64,000 nt of DNA, taken from contig WEDG01000213.1 in the NCBI GenBank assembly GCA_017591395.1, positions 82,815 to 146,814 on the forward strand. Direction: 5' to 3'. The notes below the pieces were generated by a model. That model did no database searches. It had not been told where the DNA came from and saw only the letters and a program-made list of their open reading frames with translations. Positions 33,545 through 46,289 of the stretch are shown piece after piece (the first letter of the stretch is position 1; every line of letters starts with the position of its first letter). Source of the stretch: Schistocephalus solidus (Eukaryota > Platyhelminthes > Cestoda > Diphyllobothriidea > Diphyllobothriidae). Made by a program: the position numbers and the translations under genes.

Positions 33545-35273
33545 TGTAGCGGCCAATGACTTCGAGGTTGGCACACACACGGGCAAGTAACGCATCTGTA
33601 GTTGCTTTTAGTTGATGCGCATACCTAACCGGGTTTCTAAGCGCCATGCAGATCCCTCAGACACAACTGTCATTAGAAGAAACGACAGAAATGTAGGAAA
33701 TGGATTCTACTTAAAAGAAGGATATAAATATATGAAAGGGCACAATAGAAAATAAGGAAGGGAGAGTTACATGTGGATATGTCCCGTATGGAGTGGGAGG
33801 AATTCTGTCATGTCCATTGGAAAACCGGTGGAGCGTACAACGCTGTGGGCAACTGCAGGGTCGGGACGAGAAGATGCTGACAGTGGGCGGGGGATAACTA
33901 TACGATACACAGCGATGGTATTCCTGGGGACGGGGGTCAGCGTTTGAGAGTGGAAGGGGTCACCGTCATCTTCGCCGACATTCGATCACTCCATTTTCAT
34001 CTAGGGTCCGCACGAAAAAGTACTCCCAGTTCATTCAAACAATTCTGTTGGTACTGTGGTCCGTTACGTGGCCTCCCTCTGATATGTGGCACTGTCCGCA
34101 TTGCTCTGCGGTTTGGTTGGTAGGTGTGGAATTGTGTGCTCCCCTCCATCCCACTGCTTCCACCAATGTAGCGGCCGAGGACATCGAGGTTGACACTCAC
34201 ACACGGGCGAGAAACGCACATGTAGTCACTATTAGTTGATGTGCGTACTGAACAGGGTCTCTAAGCACCATGCAGATCACTCAGACGCAACGGTCATTAA
34301 AAAAATCGACAGAAATGTAGGAAATGGATTCTAATTAAAAGAAGGATATAAATGCATGAAAGGGAACAATAGAAAATAAGGAAGGGAGCGTTACATGTAG
34401 ATATGTCCCATATGGAGTGGGAGGAATTCTGTCATGTCCGTTGGATAACCGGTGGTGAGTGCAGCGCTGTGGGCAACTGCAGGGTCGGGACGAGGGGCTG
34501 CTGACATTGAGCGGGGATAACGAAACGATACACAGCGATGGTAACCGTGGAGACGGGGGTCAGTGTTTGAGAGTGGAAGGGGGCACCGGCATCTTCACCG
34601 ACATTCGATCAGTCCATGCCATCCAAAATCCGCGCGAAAATGTATTCTCAGTCAATTCAAACAATTTTGTTGGAACTGTGGTCCGTCACACATCCAATTA
34701 TTTGCAAATTTGTCGTTCTGGTGTGTGGCTTGGCTGATAAGTTAGACTTGTTACGGACCACATTTCCAACAGAATTGTTTGAATGGACTGGGAGTACTTT
34801 TTCGCGCGGATCCCGGATGGAAATGGAGTGATCGAATGTCGGGAAAGATGCCGGTGCCCCCTTCCACTCTCAAACGCTGACCCCCGTCTCCACGTTTACC
34901 ATCGCTGTGTATCGTTTCGTTATCCCCGCTCAATGTCAGCAGCCCCTCGTCCCGACCCTGCAGTTGCCCACAGCGCTGCACTCACCACCGGTTATCCAAC
35001 GGACATGACAGAATTCCTCCCACTCCATATGGGACATATCTACATGTAACGCTCCCTTCCTTATTTTCTATTGTTCCCTTTCATGCATTTATATCCTTCT
35101 TTTAATTAGAATCCATTTCCTACATTTCTGTCGATTTTTTTAATGACCGTTGCGTCTGAGTGATCTGCATGGTGCTTAGAGACCCTGTTCAGTACGCACA
35201 TCAACTAATAGTGACTACATGTGCGTTACTCGCCCGTGTGTGAGTGTCAACCTCGATGTCATCGGCCACTACA
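33545..35273. mobile_element. TIR-like element: two direct 622-bp units and one inverted unit
   Basis: Units beginning TGTAGCGGCC start at 33545 and 34167 (period 622 bp). A third copy is inverted and ends ...GGCCACTACA at 35273. Units 2 and 3 form a palindrome with arms of about 520 bp (34167-34687 and 34752-35273) around a ~64-bp centre. The outer ends (TGTAGCGGCC / GGCCACTACA) look like terminal inverted repeats. Shared internal blocks include GTGGGAGGAATTCTGTCATG. No transposase was found and no target-site duplication was recognised, so the class is open. Confidence 0.75.
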
Positions 35274-36860
35274 GACTAAGTTGGAATGATAACTAAAAAT
35301 GGTGGAAATGGGTAAGGGGTGGGAACGTTCACGGCAAGCAACTTCCAATGATATCTAGCGTTATATTATATCCATCATCCTATATTATTTGAAACTATGC
35401 TATTAGTTATTATTATTAATTGTCTGATCTAGCTTTATGAACGAATGATCTCTGCAGTTATATTGAGGGCATATATCCTCAATATGTTAATAATTTTGCT
35501 AAAATAATTGCTGCTGCTCGCATGCTTGCTAAAAGATTTGTTGGTATCTGCTTGGTCGAGCCATGTTTATCAGAAGAATGTAAAATATAAAAGGTTCCTG
35601 CTAACAATTTTGCAGCGATTTGCTCGTTCGCTGATGTCTCATGGCGCTTATGCTTGGAGATGCCTCATCATTGGCCTTAATTTTGCACTCAAACACATAG
35701 GGATTGACTGGACGTGCAAACAATAAATGTTCTGACTGGGGTGACATCCAACCATATTTTCCCTCTCACAGTAGTGTACATTCTATCGAACGCCACTCAT
35801 TGTTTGACAGTAGCCTGTCTTGTCTTCTTGGCTCAGACATTCTTCTCGAGAGGACTTACTCCCACCCCAATCATCTCCCATCTGTGTGCACTCTACGGAA
35901 CCAGCTCTCAACAAATCTGCCCAACCGCAGTTAGGAGTTGCGCATAGTGAGCAGACATGCACGCACGGGCGCACTCGCTATAACTGAGGTGGTCGCCCGA
36001 TAAGAAGCAGTTTTATGAATGTTTCGTCGCTCGAAGGTTTCACTTGGCTCAGGATTCTTACGCTCTGAATGTAGGTCAGTTGGGCTTCAACACTATGGAG
36101 GGATAAGCCTGGGGTTTTGATCAACTGACCTGCTCTTGAAGATGGAGGCAGGGATGAGACTGAAAGGCAGTTCGTATAGATAACGTGAACTGTGGCTGGG
36201 ACTTCTTTTAACCTGAGTTTTAGGCATAATGCCTTATTTTTACCGGCATTATTTGCGGGACCGTAGAACGTATACCCTACTAAACAGCATTTTTATAGTG
36301 CTTATTTATTTTCGCTGTACCTGTTTGTAATCTATAATTTAGATTAAAGAAAAAGAACCTAGCAATTGAACCATGTACGTCACGAGGGCTTAAGCGATTC
36401 TGTTTGTCAAATGCTAGCGGTTATATGACTAGTAGTTACAATCCAAACTCAGCATCACAGTTCTGTAACTATGCCTATTGTATTGATTTTTTCAACGAGG
36501 AAGGAGAAGATGAGGCTGTGGGCCGTATCCCGCGGAATACTGCACGCATACATACAACCGATCTTACGAGTGCGATCTAAGCAGCACCGCGAACAATTTT
36601 AGGAAGTGGAAACATGTGTCCCATACTGCCCATGGCCAATGGGGACTATCTTCGAATTTACCTGATTTAACAGTTAGCATAAGGGCATTAGAGAAAATAT
36701 AGACTTAGATTTACAGGCAAAGACTGTGGAGTTTCAGCTCCAGGGCGAAGGTTTGCCTCTTTTTAACAAATGTGTCGAGTTATGGTTAATCTTAGGGAGG
36801 GTAAGGCATTGATTTTTCAGTATATTGTTTCCCATATGTATTTTCTGCATTGCTTCAAAG
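35274..36860. other. No recognised gene
   Basis: Frames near 35457-35590 (YPQYVNNFAKIIAAARMLAK) and 35704-35934 are protein-like but unidentified. The remainder is featureless. Confidence 0.35.
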
Positions 36861-36867
36861 TCAGCAG

Positions 36868-37018
36868 CCGTTCACCGCTCGAATTGAGCTCAAAACTTGG
36901 TGCTCTAAAGTTTTCAGCGCAAGAGATGCTTTTCTTCACAGACCCCGGTTCCATGCTTTCCCTTACCGATTTACCTAAGCTGCAGATAAGTTTGAGGAAA
37001 GAAACGATATGTGAACAG
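36868..37018 (+). CDS. Possible exon of an unknown gene
   Basis: An open, non-repetitive frame (LELSSKLGALKFSAQEMLFF, then TDLPKLQISLRKETICEQ) is bounded by an acceptor-like TCAGCAG at 36861-36867 and a good donor CAG|GTAGTA at 37019. There is no recognised domain. It could be chance. Confidence 0.22.
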
Positions 37019-37698
37019 GTAGTATAATTTTAAAAAAATATGAAACATAAAAAAGTTGGTTGTTTCTTTATGTACGCTATATGTTCTTTTTCAATCCACC
37101 GACTATGACGGTCCTGGTGCACCCACCTGATCTAAACGAGTGCAATGTTAGTGCGTTAGTTCACGTTATGTTTTAGGATAATATGTTTACATTAAAAAGC
37201 AAAGAACATAAACAGATGAAAGGAATTAAGCATACTCCCTGTCTTCTGGCCTCTTTATCTAAGGCATATGTCGGCCTTCTTAAACACCTCCTATAGTTTT
37301 TGCATTTCTGATTTAATTGCTGGAAAATGTCTAGGTTTGTGATAATAAAACTAGGAAAGAGTTATCTAACCGAGGACAAGGTGATAAAATGGAGAGCCAC
37401 AGAGTGACCTGATCCCAGGCTTCCTTCTGAAGAACTTCAGGAAAAGTGTTACTTCCTCACTGACCAGTGCATTGAATATACGGCCCACAATGTTTTGCGT
37501 GTTATCGCTCCAACTGAGGGGAAGTAATACATATGTGCATGTTGATTACGATAACGTTATGAGTTACCATTCGCTGTCGGAAATGGGAGTCACTAATTTC
37601 GACGGACATTCTATCATAGTCCACAAATTTGAAAATTTTTGACATAAAAGGACGATCATGGACTGCAGCAAGTGCCAATACCGTATGGAGGGGTTTAC

Positions 37699-37861
37699 TG
37701 CAAGAGTCAAGTACTCCAGTTTGGCACTCTGTGTTGAGTTTTGTTGCAGCACCCGTTGCATGCTATCCATAAGACCCCGTATTTTATTTTCAAATTTCTT
37801 CTCCCATGACTCCCCGTAACTTCGGCAATGTCTATTGCGTTTTCGGCGTAGGGGCAAGTGC
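37699..37861 (-). CDS. Possible exon of an unknown gene
   Basis: The minus strand has the acceptor ATCCCAG, an open frame with a helical stretch (WEKKFENKIRGLMDSMQRVL then QQNSTQSAKLEYLTLA) and a donor GCA|GTAAAC. Amphipathic spacing suggests a coiled coil. No family was recognised. Confidence 0.2.
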
Positions 37862-38514
37862 CTGGGATCTCAGCTAAATTGGATATATAGGAGAAAATAA
37901 CGCTTACAGTTTTAAGGAGGCAAAACAGCTCTGGGCAGTGTTACAGGTGAATCATCGGTGAGTCGCAAATTACGACCGTTACTCTGAACTTAAATGTTCC
38001 GTCGATTGACTCGACATGCAAACCAAATCTGCCTTAACATAACAACTCCTCAATTCGTGGTTTGAAGAAAGCTTAAATATCTGAACACTTTCCTAAACCA
38101 CACTAAATACCTATGAAGGGCTTCAATATCCTACCTAATAGGCAAAAACTGTATTTTAGTCTTGCGGTGGATGGGTAACACATGAATTGCAAGACATACA
38201 ACTACTTCGTCACCTAAAAACTGCGTTGAACTGTTGCTTCACTTATCAATCAACTTATTTAGGAGTCCCAAATGAACGTTCTCACTGTTACGGGTGGATT
38301 AATGTCTTCACTCCCCAGCAGTGTTCGTGCGTTATTGGGCAGATCCTTAGCCTATTAAACTTTATCAGTTTTAAAGGGCTGTTCAGATGAATGTATGTCA
38401 GTTGTTAACGATCTGCCCTCTTTCGAATTCTGTCGCGTAAAGTTAACTCGCCTTCTGCGTTTGCAGTAGACGTTGACGCATATTGTTTCTCATCAAAGGC
38501 GAGCAACAAAACTT

Positions 38515-39363
38515 GTCCTAGGACATGGCTTACAGCCTTATTAAACATGGCTGTCAAATCTCAATCTCTTTCCCTTGCGCTATCGACAGCTTCGGGGGAA
38601 CAACAGCCAGCTTGAGAGGTCATCCTCTCAAATTACGTGTGACTGGAGCAAGGCTAGACACTCGGAAGTATTTCTTCTCCAAAAGAGTAGTCAAAGCTTG
38701 GAAAAGTCTTCCTCTGGATGTTGTTTTGTCTGACTCCTTGGAGGTTTTAAGCGAAAGTTAGATCGATATAATGGTGCGAGCTACAACACGAACTGAAAGC
38801 TGCAAGAGTGACATCATGACATAAGGTGTTCATGATACTACTAGCTATGTTTGAGTAACCTTTATTTGTTAGTTATTTTCGTTTGAGGTCTTGCACTCCC
38901 ATAATTCCCATGCTGTGGTCCTTGAGGTCTTTGCTGCTTAATTATTTGCACACCTTGGTGACACCATGAGTGTTCGCATCAGCTGGACCTGGCGGCCGTC
39001 CTCCATGAGGTGTATGAACGTTTTCCCTTGGTTCGAACCGCAATGGACCGAGGATGAACTGGGCATATATTTCCGCCTTTGAAATCCCTCAACGGACTCT
39101 GCAATCAGCAAGGGAGCATCTGGCTGATTCATGTGACCTCCGCAATGCCCCCCGTTGGACCCCCCAACCCAAGGGCGACAGTTTATTTCTCCTAAATATC
39201 ACCGGGAGTTTTTTTCACTGTCTGCTCTTTTTCAACTATGATCCATTATGTTGGCCCCGCCAACATATCATGATACTATTTGTCTACACCACAACTCGCA
39301 TGTACAAAATGAGAATTCAAAGGTGACTCACCTACATCTCCCTCGAATATACTGATACTGATC
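38515..39363 (+). mobile_element. 5'-truncated CR1-like LINE copy (ORF end plus 3' UTR)
   Basis: It matches the end of the 6-9 kb LINE from GGACATGGCT through SLRGHPLKLRVTGARLDTRK to the shared terminus ATACTGATACTGAT. Relative to that copy about 80 bp are missing near 38595, and a frameshift near 38747 alters the C-terminus. The 3' ends coincide, showing the two are the same family. Confidence 0.8.
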
Positions 39364-40319
39364 AAGCGTTTGTGACCCTAACGACGACGACGTCGAGTCA
39401 CATTACTCGTCGTAAGAGGATGAGGACACCCTGTCAGATGAGGAAACTGACGAGGAGGAGTCTGACGGGTACCTGTCTCTCAAATTTTCCTTAATACGCA
39501 TTAAATTATCTAGATAGTTTCGCTGTAAACATACTGAAAAAAGTAATAAAAAACAGTTATCAATAGGGCTAAGCAAAAAGCAAAATTTCAGTCATCAATT
39601 ACGTTCGCTCAACAGCGTGTCTCAGGAGGAAGTGGTGCTTGTGGCTGCGCGAGCCCAGGTAATCATCCATCCAATCGATAAACCGATGATAGTGCACGCT
39701 GTCGTTTGCGCCCTTTGATCCATACGCGCAATGCAACAGACAAAAAAACCGAAAATACGAGCGCGACAGCGAGCAACAGTTCAGCAAAACAGAATTATCT
39801 GGTGAGCAATACCGGATCTATAATACTGAAGGGAGCACACCTACACCGTGCACGTGCGTCAATCCTTACTGGTCCAGAACTTTTATCATAAAAAGAGCTG
39901 CAGTTTTTTTATCCTGAAAAACACTAGCAAGAACGTTTAGGATGTTTTCACTCTTACCTCGATCCTCTACTCTCTAGCTCTTTTGACCTTGCCTTTAACC
40001 TGACAGTTAATAAATAAGCTAAAATTACACTCCACCTGCAGTCATAGTTGGGGATCCAGCGGAGTAATACTGAACCAGGAACTCCAATGTTACCTAGTCA
40101 ATAAGTACTAAGTCATTATTTCCTTTTTTCAACTGAAATTTCCAACAGTGAACAGAAACCAACCGTAATTCTTGACAAAGAACGCAGACTAGCTGTGCTT
40201 GCAACACGCCCATAACTGCATGGGGCTCATAATTTCAGTATGATAATCTGTCTGGTGTCTTCAATACTTTTGTCAATCACCTACCTGAAATTCTCAAATT
40301 GTATCTCCGAATTCAGCAT
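39364..40319. other. Unassigned, includes an acidic coding-like stretch
   Basis: At about 39382-39470 a plus frame gives an Asp/Glu/Ser-rich run (EDEDTLSDEETDEEESDGYL) with one stop before it. On the minus strand 39602-39715 reads YHRFIDWMDDYLGSRSHKHH and ends at a stop, resembling a protein C-terminus. Neither could be assigned. Confidence 0.3.
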
Positions 40320-42350
40320 CATACTCGTCACGAGATCCTCGCCAGAGGAACACACATTACGCTTGCGCCAAGTATTCAATCGTTTTCTACAATATGGCTT
40401 GCAGCTAAACGTTAACCATTGCCTACTCAGCGTCACGTCTCTCGATTTCCGTGGTTATCACGTTGATCAGTATAGAATCACACCACCTCCCGAGTTAGTG
40501 CCAGGCGTCTTATCGTTCCAGATGCCCCAGACTCTTACGCAGCTGCGACGTTTCATTGGTCTTATCAAGTGCTACCGTCTGTTCATCCCCAACTGTGCGG
40601 CAAAACTGGCTCCCTTGACTGATCTTTTAAAGCCGAAGTCAAAGCCAATCGAAATTTCACCAGCAGTTCATTCCATTTTTTGAGCCGGTCAAGAAAGCCC
40701 TAGCTGGAGCCATCATGCGTCATAATATCAGATCCAATACCCATTTACGGTTGATGTTGTCCACGGACGCTTACAGAAGTGCAGTCGGCGCAGTCATGCA
40801 TAAACAGGTGAATGAGCAGTTGTCGCCGTTGGTTTTCTTTCCCCAGAAGCTTCAACTGGTGCCTATTCGCTATCGTTATTTCTCTCGCGAGCTTTTTAGC
40901 ATCTATCTGGCTATCCGTCAGTTCCATCACCTTTTAGAGGCAGATATTTATTGGGTTCACATCGACCACAAACATCTAATTTTCAAACTCAATGCAAGCC
41001 AGAGAAGTGCGTCCTCCGGACTTTATTTCACAGTTTGCTTGTGATATCCGTTACGCTCGAGGCAGGGCCAATGTCGCCACTGAGGCACTATGCAGACCGG
41101 ACAGCAACACCCTGATATCCGGCATTGACCTGGCGAAGCTTGCAGACCTGCAACTAGAAGAAGATTCCATCGGTGACCTGCGTACTTTTACTACTCTTTA
41201 GCTTCAAGATGAACAACTTTTGGCATCACTGGGTACAATTTTGTGCGACTGGTCCACACGCACTCCCCAACCTGTTGTTTCACCATCCTACCATAAGGTA
41301 GTGTTTGAAGACTTTCACTCGATGACGCATCCCGACCTTCGCGCTGGTGGTAAATTAACTGCTGCTCGTTTTATCTGTTCGAAGATGAACTCTGACATTG
41401 CACTTTGGACTAATCAGCATCTAGTGTGCTAGAAAGTCTAAGTTCACCGCCATACCATTGCTCCACCAAGCAAACTTGCAGTCCCTGACGTTTGATTCTG
41501 CCACATCCACATGCTGGTCGATTTTAATCCTTATCTCGGATGTCTCGGTTGAACATATCGCCATGGTCTTCCTGAATCACTGGATTACAATTTTTATGTA
41601 CCAGCAACCATTACAGCTGACTTTGGAAGCCAATTTCAATCCACATCCACATGCTGGTCGATTTTAATCCTTATCTCGGATGTCTCGGTTGAACATATCG
41701 CCATGGTCTTCCTGAATCACTGGATTACAACTTTTATGTACCAGCAACCATTACAGCTGACTTTGGAAGCCAATTTCAATCCACATCCACATGCTGGTCG
41801 ATTTTAATCCTTATCTCGGATGTCTCGGTTGAACATATCACCATTGTCTTCCTGAATCACTGGATTACAACTTTTATGTACCAGCAACCATTACAGCTGA
41901 CTTTGGAAGCCAATTTCAATCCATTATCTTCAGTGAGTTGACTAACCTGCTCGGGTGCGCACGCATCAAGACACCACCATATCTCCCTACTTCTAGCGGC
42001 CTTGTGGAGCGTCTATACCGTCAACTTAAGATAACGCTTAGGTGCTACTGGAGACCCAGCTGTTTGGAGTGACTATCTCCCCCTCGTGCTTTTGGGTATT
42101 CGATCATTTGTCAAAGAGGACAACTAATGCAGTGCTGCACTGGTCAGAACTCTTTTAATGCCCTAATGCGTATGTAGGTCACGCTCTATACTAAAATAGA
42201 ACTCTCATCGTGTTCTGCATTCAGAACAACTTCGACGTATTTTGCGTGCCGACTCAGTTGAATCCATCTTCCGGTGTGATGGAGTTCGTGGTATTTTTCC
42301 CTCGGTCAGGTCTAATCTTGATGTAAATGGTGCTGACTCCGCAGCCTGAA
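40320..42350 (+). pseudogene. Ty3/gypsy pol relic (RT end, RNase H, integrase)
   Basis: In order: RT thumb (EEHTLRLRQVFNRFLQYGLQ, LDFRGYHVDQYRI, TQLRRFIGLIKCYRLFIPNC; 40335-40600), an RNase H-type segment with a frameshifted SPEAS-like block and YFSRELFSIYLAIRQFHHLL (40880-40940) and a DHKHLIF block, the integrase zinc region SYHKVVFEDFHSMTHPDLRA (41285-41345), the core with ADFGSQFQS, and the distal YLPTSSGLVERLYRQLK near 41980. Stops are frequent, and a 140-bp triplication lies in the integrase core. No LTRs were recognised. It is not demonstrably the same element as at 1-1727. Confidence 0.75.
41501..41920 (+). repeat. Three tandem 140-bp repeats inside the integrase core
   Basis: Copies start at 41501, 41641 and 41781 (CCACATCCACATGCTGGTCG) with only a few substitutions between them. 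The period of 140 is not a multiple of three, so the coding frame is broken. High identity implies a recent event compared with the decay of the host element. Confidence 0.95.
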
Positions 42351-42964
42351 CCAAGACAGAATCCCGGTTCCATGAGAAGGAATTGCGACTGCAAATACCC
42401 GCTGCACTTATGTTAACTCTACCCCGTTATGAATTGCCTTCATTCTACAGGCTGCACTTTATTATCATGAATAACTAAAATGCTAATTCGATCCATACAA
42501 TATGGTTATTTTGACATTTCCTTAAATGGGTATTTAATAGAATTATTATTCTGATTTGACACACTTACCTTTTGAACATACTGCCCTGATGGAGACCATT
42601 CATCCGTTAAAAGTCAAATTTGTCAGAGTAAATACATCCAAGACAAACAGATCGGAGGCCCGTTTGATAATAACTCGTGTTTTAACATCGTTAGCTAAAA
42701 TCTCCATGAATTACTTCCGAAGGGGTCAACATATCGATGTAGACCAGTGCTGTACTCGATAAATTACCTTCTACCGCTTTTGCTTTCTTTTGCTCTAGAT
42801 GCTCGCACTGCAAACAAAAATTACAATCCCTGCATTTTGTTCTTCCGTCCCTCTTTCAAAAAAACAACAACTTTACTTTCAGTAGGCTATACCTTCTTCG
42901 TTGGAGGTTTTCCATTACGTCCCCATTTCCCATAGTAATTCTCCCTCTTATGTAGACAATTAAG
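42351..42964. other. No recognised gene
   Basis: AT-rich flank of the Ty3 relic. No LTR boundary was recognised. Confidence 0.35.
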
Positions 42965-43255
42965 GGTTAGCTGTATCTTAGTACCAAAGGAAAGGGAGCC
43001 TGGATGGGCAATTTCTGGCCTATTTGACATCATCAGCGAACCACAACCAACAGCAGTCGGTGCACTGCCTGAGGCTGGAACCAACGAAATGTTGGTAAGA
43101 GGTCCAACGCCCTAACCATTGGCTATGACTCGCTGATGAAGGCTTATAATTCATTCTGGTACTGTTCTTCTGCCTATTATACTAGCCGCTGTACCAGCTT
43201 GAGAATGAGCCCTAAGGCAGAATGAGACGAGTCCCGTAACCGATTAATGAATTTA
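42965..43255. repeat. SINE pieces in opposite orientations
   Basis: 42980-43130 is a minus-oriented head and body (reverse complement has AATGGTTAGGGCGTTGG and AGGCCAGAAATTGCC). 43130-43255 is a plus-oriented body end and tail (CTGCCTATTATACTAGCCGC, AGAATGAGACGAGTCCCG). The arrangement mirrors the composite at 9.45 kb. Confidence 0.55.
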
Positions 43256-46200
43256 TATCCGAAATAAAGTGCCAATCCATCAGAAATCCGCACATCTAAC
43301 CCGCTCGAAGTCATATTTAATCATCAAATAAGATTGTGATCTATTTTTTTTATGCACAGCGTAGCTTTCAATGTACATGTCCCTGTTCTGCCTCTCTTTG
43401 CTACTATGTTGACTGCATTCTTTGCAAGATAGCTAAGGGTTTTGCAGTCGAATTGTTGATCCTGATTTCACTGAAACGAGCCGTAGAGTTGACTACTAGT
43501 CGCATATTGCCAAGCCAGCATCAGTAGGCGCTTAGTTTAAAATAGCAAGAGGCCCTTTTCCTACCCATTGGGCCACGCTTCGCTTCTGAAAATTGAGGGT
43601 AGATTCTTTGAACCTGCTCGCACCTAGTTAAACCATGGACAATGTAGCCTATTCGGTGCCCTTACGTATCTCATGCGCTAATAAAATTACAGACTACTTT
43701 AGGCATGAAGCAGAGTTTGGACAGTGGAATGGCTACACTTGAAGTGCTCTTCTCCAATTATTGCGAAAAAAGAGCTCGACCCAATGGCCGGCGAAAATAT
43801 TGTAGAGTTCTTATGCGGCATTTCACCTCACAACTGATTTGAATGGCAACGGGAGAATCCTTAACTTTGCCGATGGGCCGTTTCTGTGTGCATAAGAAAG
43901 ATTAAGTCTCATAATAACCTCTTGAAAACAGAAGTTTGCATATTTTTATTACGTTTTGGTAAAAGAAAACTTTCTAGGAATTTTGCAATGCAGCATAGCA
44001 CTTTTAAAAGATTTTACCATTAGAATATTTGGATGCTTAAATATTTATTTAGGCTGGAGGACTTTTTATGTTCCTGAAACAAAACATTTCTTCATATCTC
44101 GAATTCAGGGTGTACATGACATCAACTAGTGTACGAAACCTTTTTGGGGTAAGTCACAGGTATTGGTAAACATCACTAAACAAATTACAGTTCAGAAATC
44201 CTAGTCACTCTCTTTTGATAAACCAACTGTAGTCTGGAAAGAAAAGGTCAATGTGGCTCAATGATCAGAGAGCCATCCCCGCTTTTTGTAAGTCAACATA
44301 AATTTTACTATTCCTCTCTGTAAGAAAGAAAGGTATATTGACAGTGATAAAGGAAATTTGGTACGCCACCTCCTGCATATAAGCCATCGTCAGCCAACCT
44401 TAACCAACCTCAGATTTTGAATAATCTCGGAGTCAAACTTGAACTCCTTGGTCATTGAAGATTGATTTTCGTCGAGGACAGATGCTGCTTAACATTAGGA
44501 ACTACAAATTGGTAATTTAGAAGTTTTGTGTGCAAAATCCAGAAGGAAGGAATTGAATGTTTATATTTTCATCAAAAGGTATCCAGTTAATAACGTTTAG
44601 ATTCTTCGAGAGTTTTCTTTCCTCATTTGGTCTTGCTGTAATGCAACTTGTGAAACTAAGTACCGCACCCACAATATAATACTCGCATAACGTTCAAGCT
44701 TTCAAACGCGCAGCAAGCGTGTTTCATAAACGTAAAAACTCTTCATTATCTCTACAGAACACGTCAGTTGATTAAAAACCCGGATGCGTGCTTGCCCGGT
44801 TTGTTACGAAATCTTGGAGTTAAGCTTCCTTGTTGATTCTCTTTGGCTCCTCTCAAACTCTTGTATGACCCTTTTAAGTTAACTGCACATTCTAATGTTG
44901 TTTCTAGCAGAAAATTATGTGATTCGTAAAAATACGAATTCTCCCCAAAAGCCCCGAATTTCCCCCAAAATATGTGCAACCACTTTTCTGCAAAGTATTA
45001 TTGACTGTGTTCAAAAACTTCTGTCCTTAATGTCAGGAGTTTTTTTATATTTTACTCTTTATAAACGTGAATGTGTGCAACCTTTGTTTCGTTAGTGACG
45101 AGCAACTTGCAAAAACCCCACACAGGTAGCAAATCATGTATCGAAGTGTGTCTGGTGCATTTAATTCGGGTTTGTGGTTATCGATAGCGAACAGAGCAGA
45201 TAGATGTGATTAACAGAAGCTTAATATAGACAGTCTCTTTTGAAAGCAAAAACTCCCCTTCTCCCAAACCCACCTGTCTGGTTTGCGAATGGGTTGTATG
45301 ATTTCCCATTTATTTATTTCCGCCGTCAACTTAAAAGAGAGGATTTTTGCTTGCTATTTTAATTCATGAGAGCATTCATTGAACGCATATGGCTCGTAAA
45401 GATTAGAGCGGCTTGGTCATCTCCTTTCCATTTGTTCTTGGATCGATTCAAGGGGCTGACGGGCATGGTTATATCCTGATCATTTGAGCAACGAGTAAAT
45501 TGACTAAATAAATGTCCCGAATAATCATATTTCTGGCTGTCTATTTATCATTCGTCAATCAAACCAACATGAGAACTGCCTTTTATTCATTCAGCCGTTC
45601 TTATCCTTTACGATTAGCGAGCACTTGTTGATTTGCAATTGCTGGTTTAGACAGTGGCCCTAATAAATCTGGAAAAAATGCTATTAGACTTCTCTGTAAT
45701 CAGCTGACAGTCGTCCGCGACGATGAAATATGTAGGGAAGTACTGAAGTCTTGAAACCTACTGATGCAGAAGAAATATGTTGGACCATATTTGACAGGAG
45801 TATTTGAAAAGGTAATAAATACTGAGTTTTGGTGAAGTTTCATTCAAATGGAAAACTTACAAGCTTTACCTGCTACCTAAGTCAATGGGATGGCCTCGGA
45901 ATGCCAAGTTTCCGCCTTGGGTTACGGTTATATTTACGTTACCGTACTTTTAACCTTAAGTTTGTCATGTATCTGCTGAAACCATATCCTTTTGCACTGT
46001 CGAATATGACGAGAAAAATACTTACATATTCGTCGCTACTTTTATAAACCAAGTAGCATATACCGCGCATGACTGTACAGGATGGGTTTTTTTATGGATC
46101 CGTTGGTGCGTGCCTTGGTTGTGCTCACGGGTACCGCTAATGGAAAGCATCCAGTGTGTTTAGGGTTTATTTCTGCTTTTTCACTTATTATCTCCTCATG

Positions 46201-46289
46201 GGACAGGGCGCTGGAAATAAGGCCTTCTGCGTGTATATCGTACCCGGTAGATACAAACCTCAAGGTCAAAATACAACAATGAATGCCAT
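43256..46289. other. About 3 kb without a recognised gene
   Basis: Short frames only, AT-rich. No RNA gene, transposon motif or convincing exon was seen. Confidence 0.4.

Noticed and set aside
33545..35273. CRISPR-like repeat structure
   Set aside because: Repeat units are over 600 bp with no short spacers, and the genome is eukaryotic.
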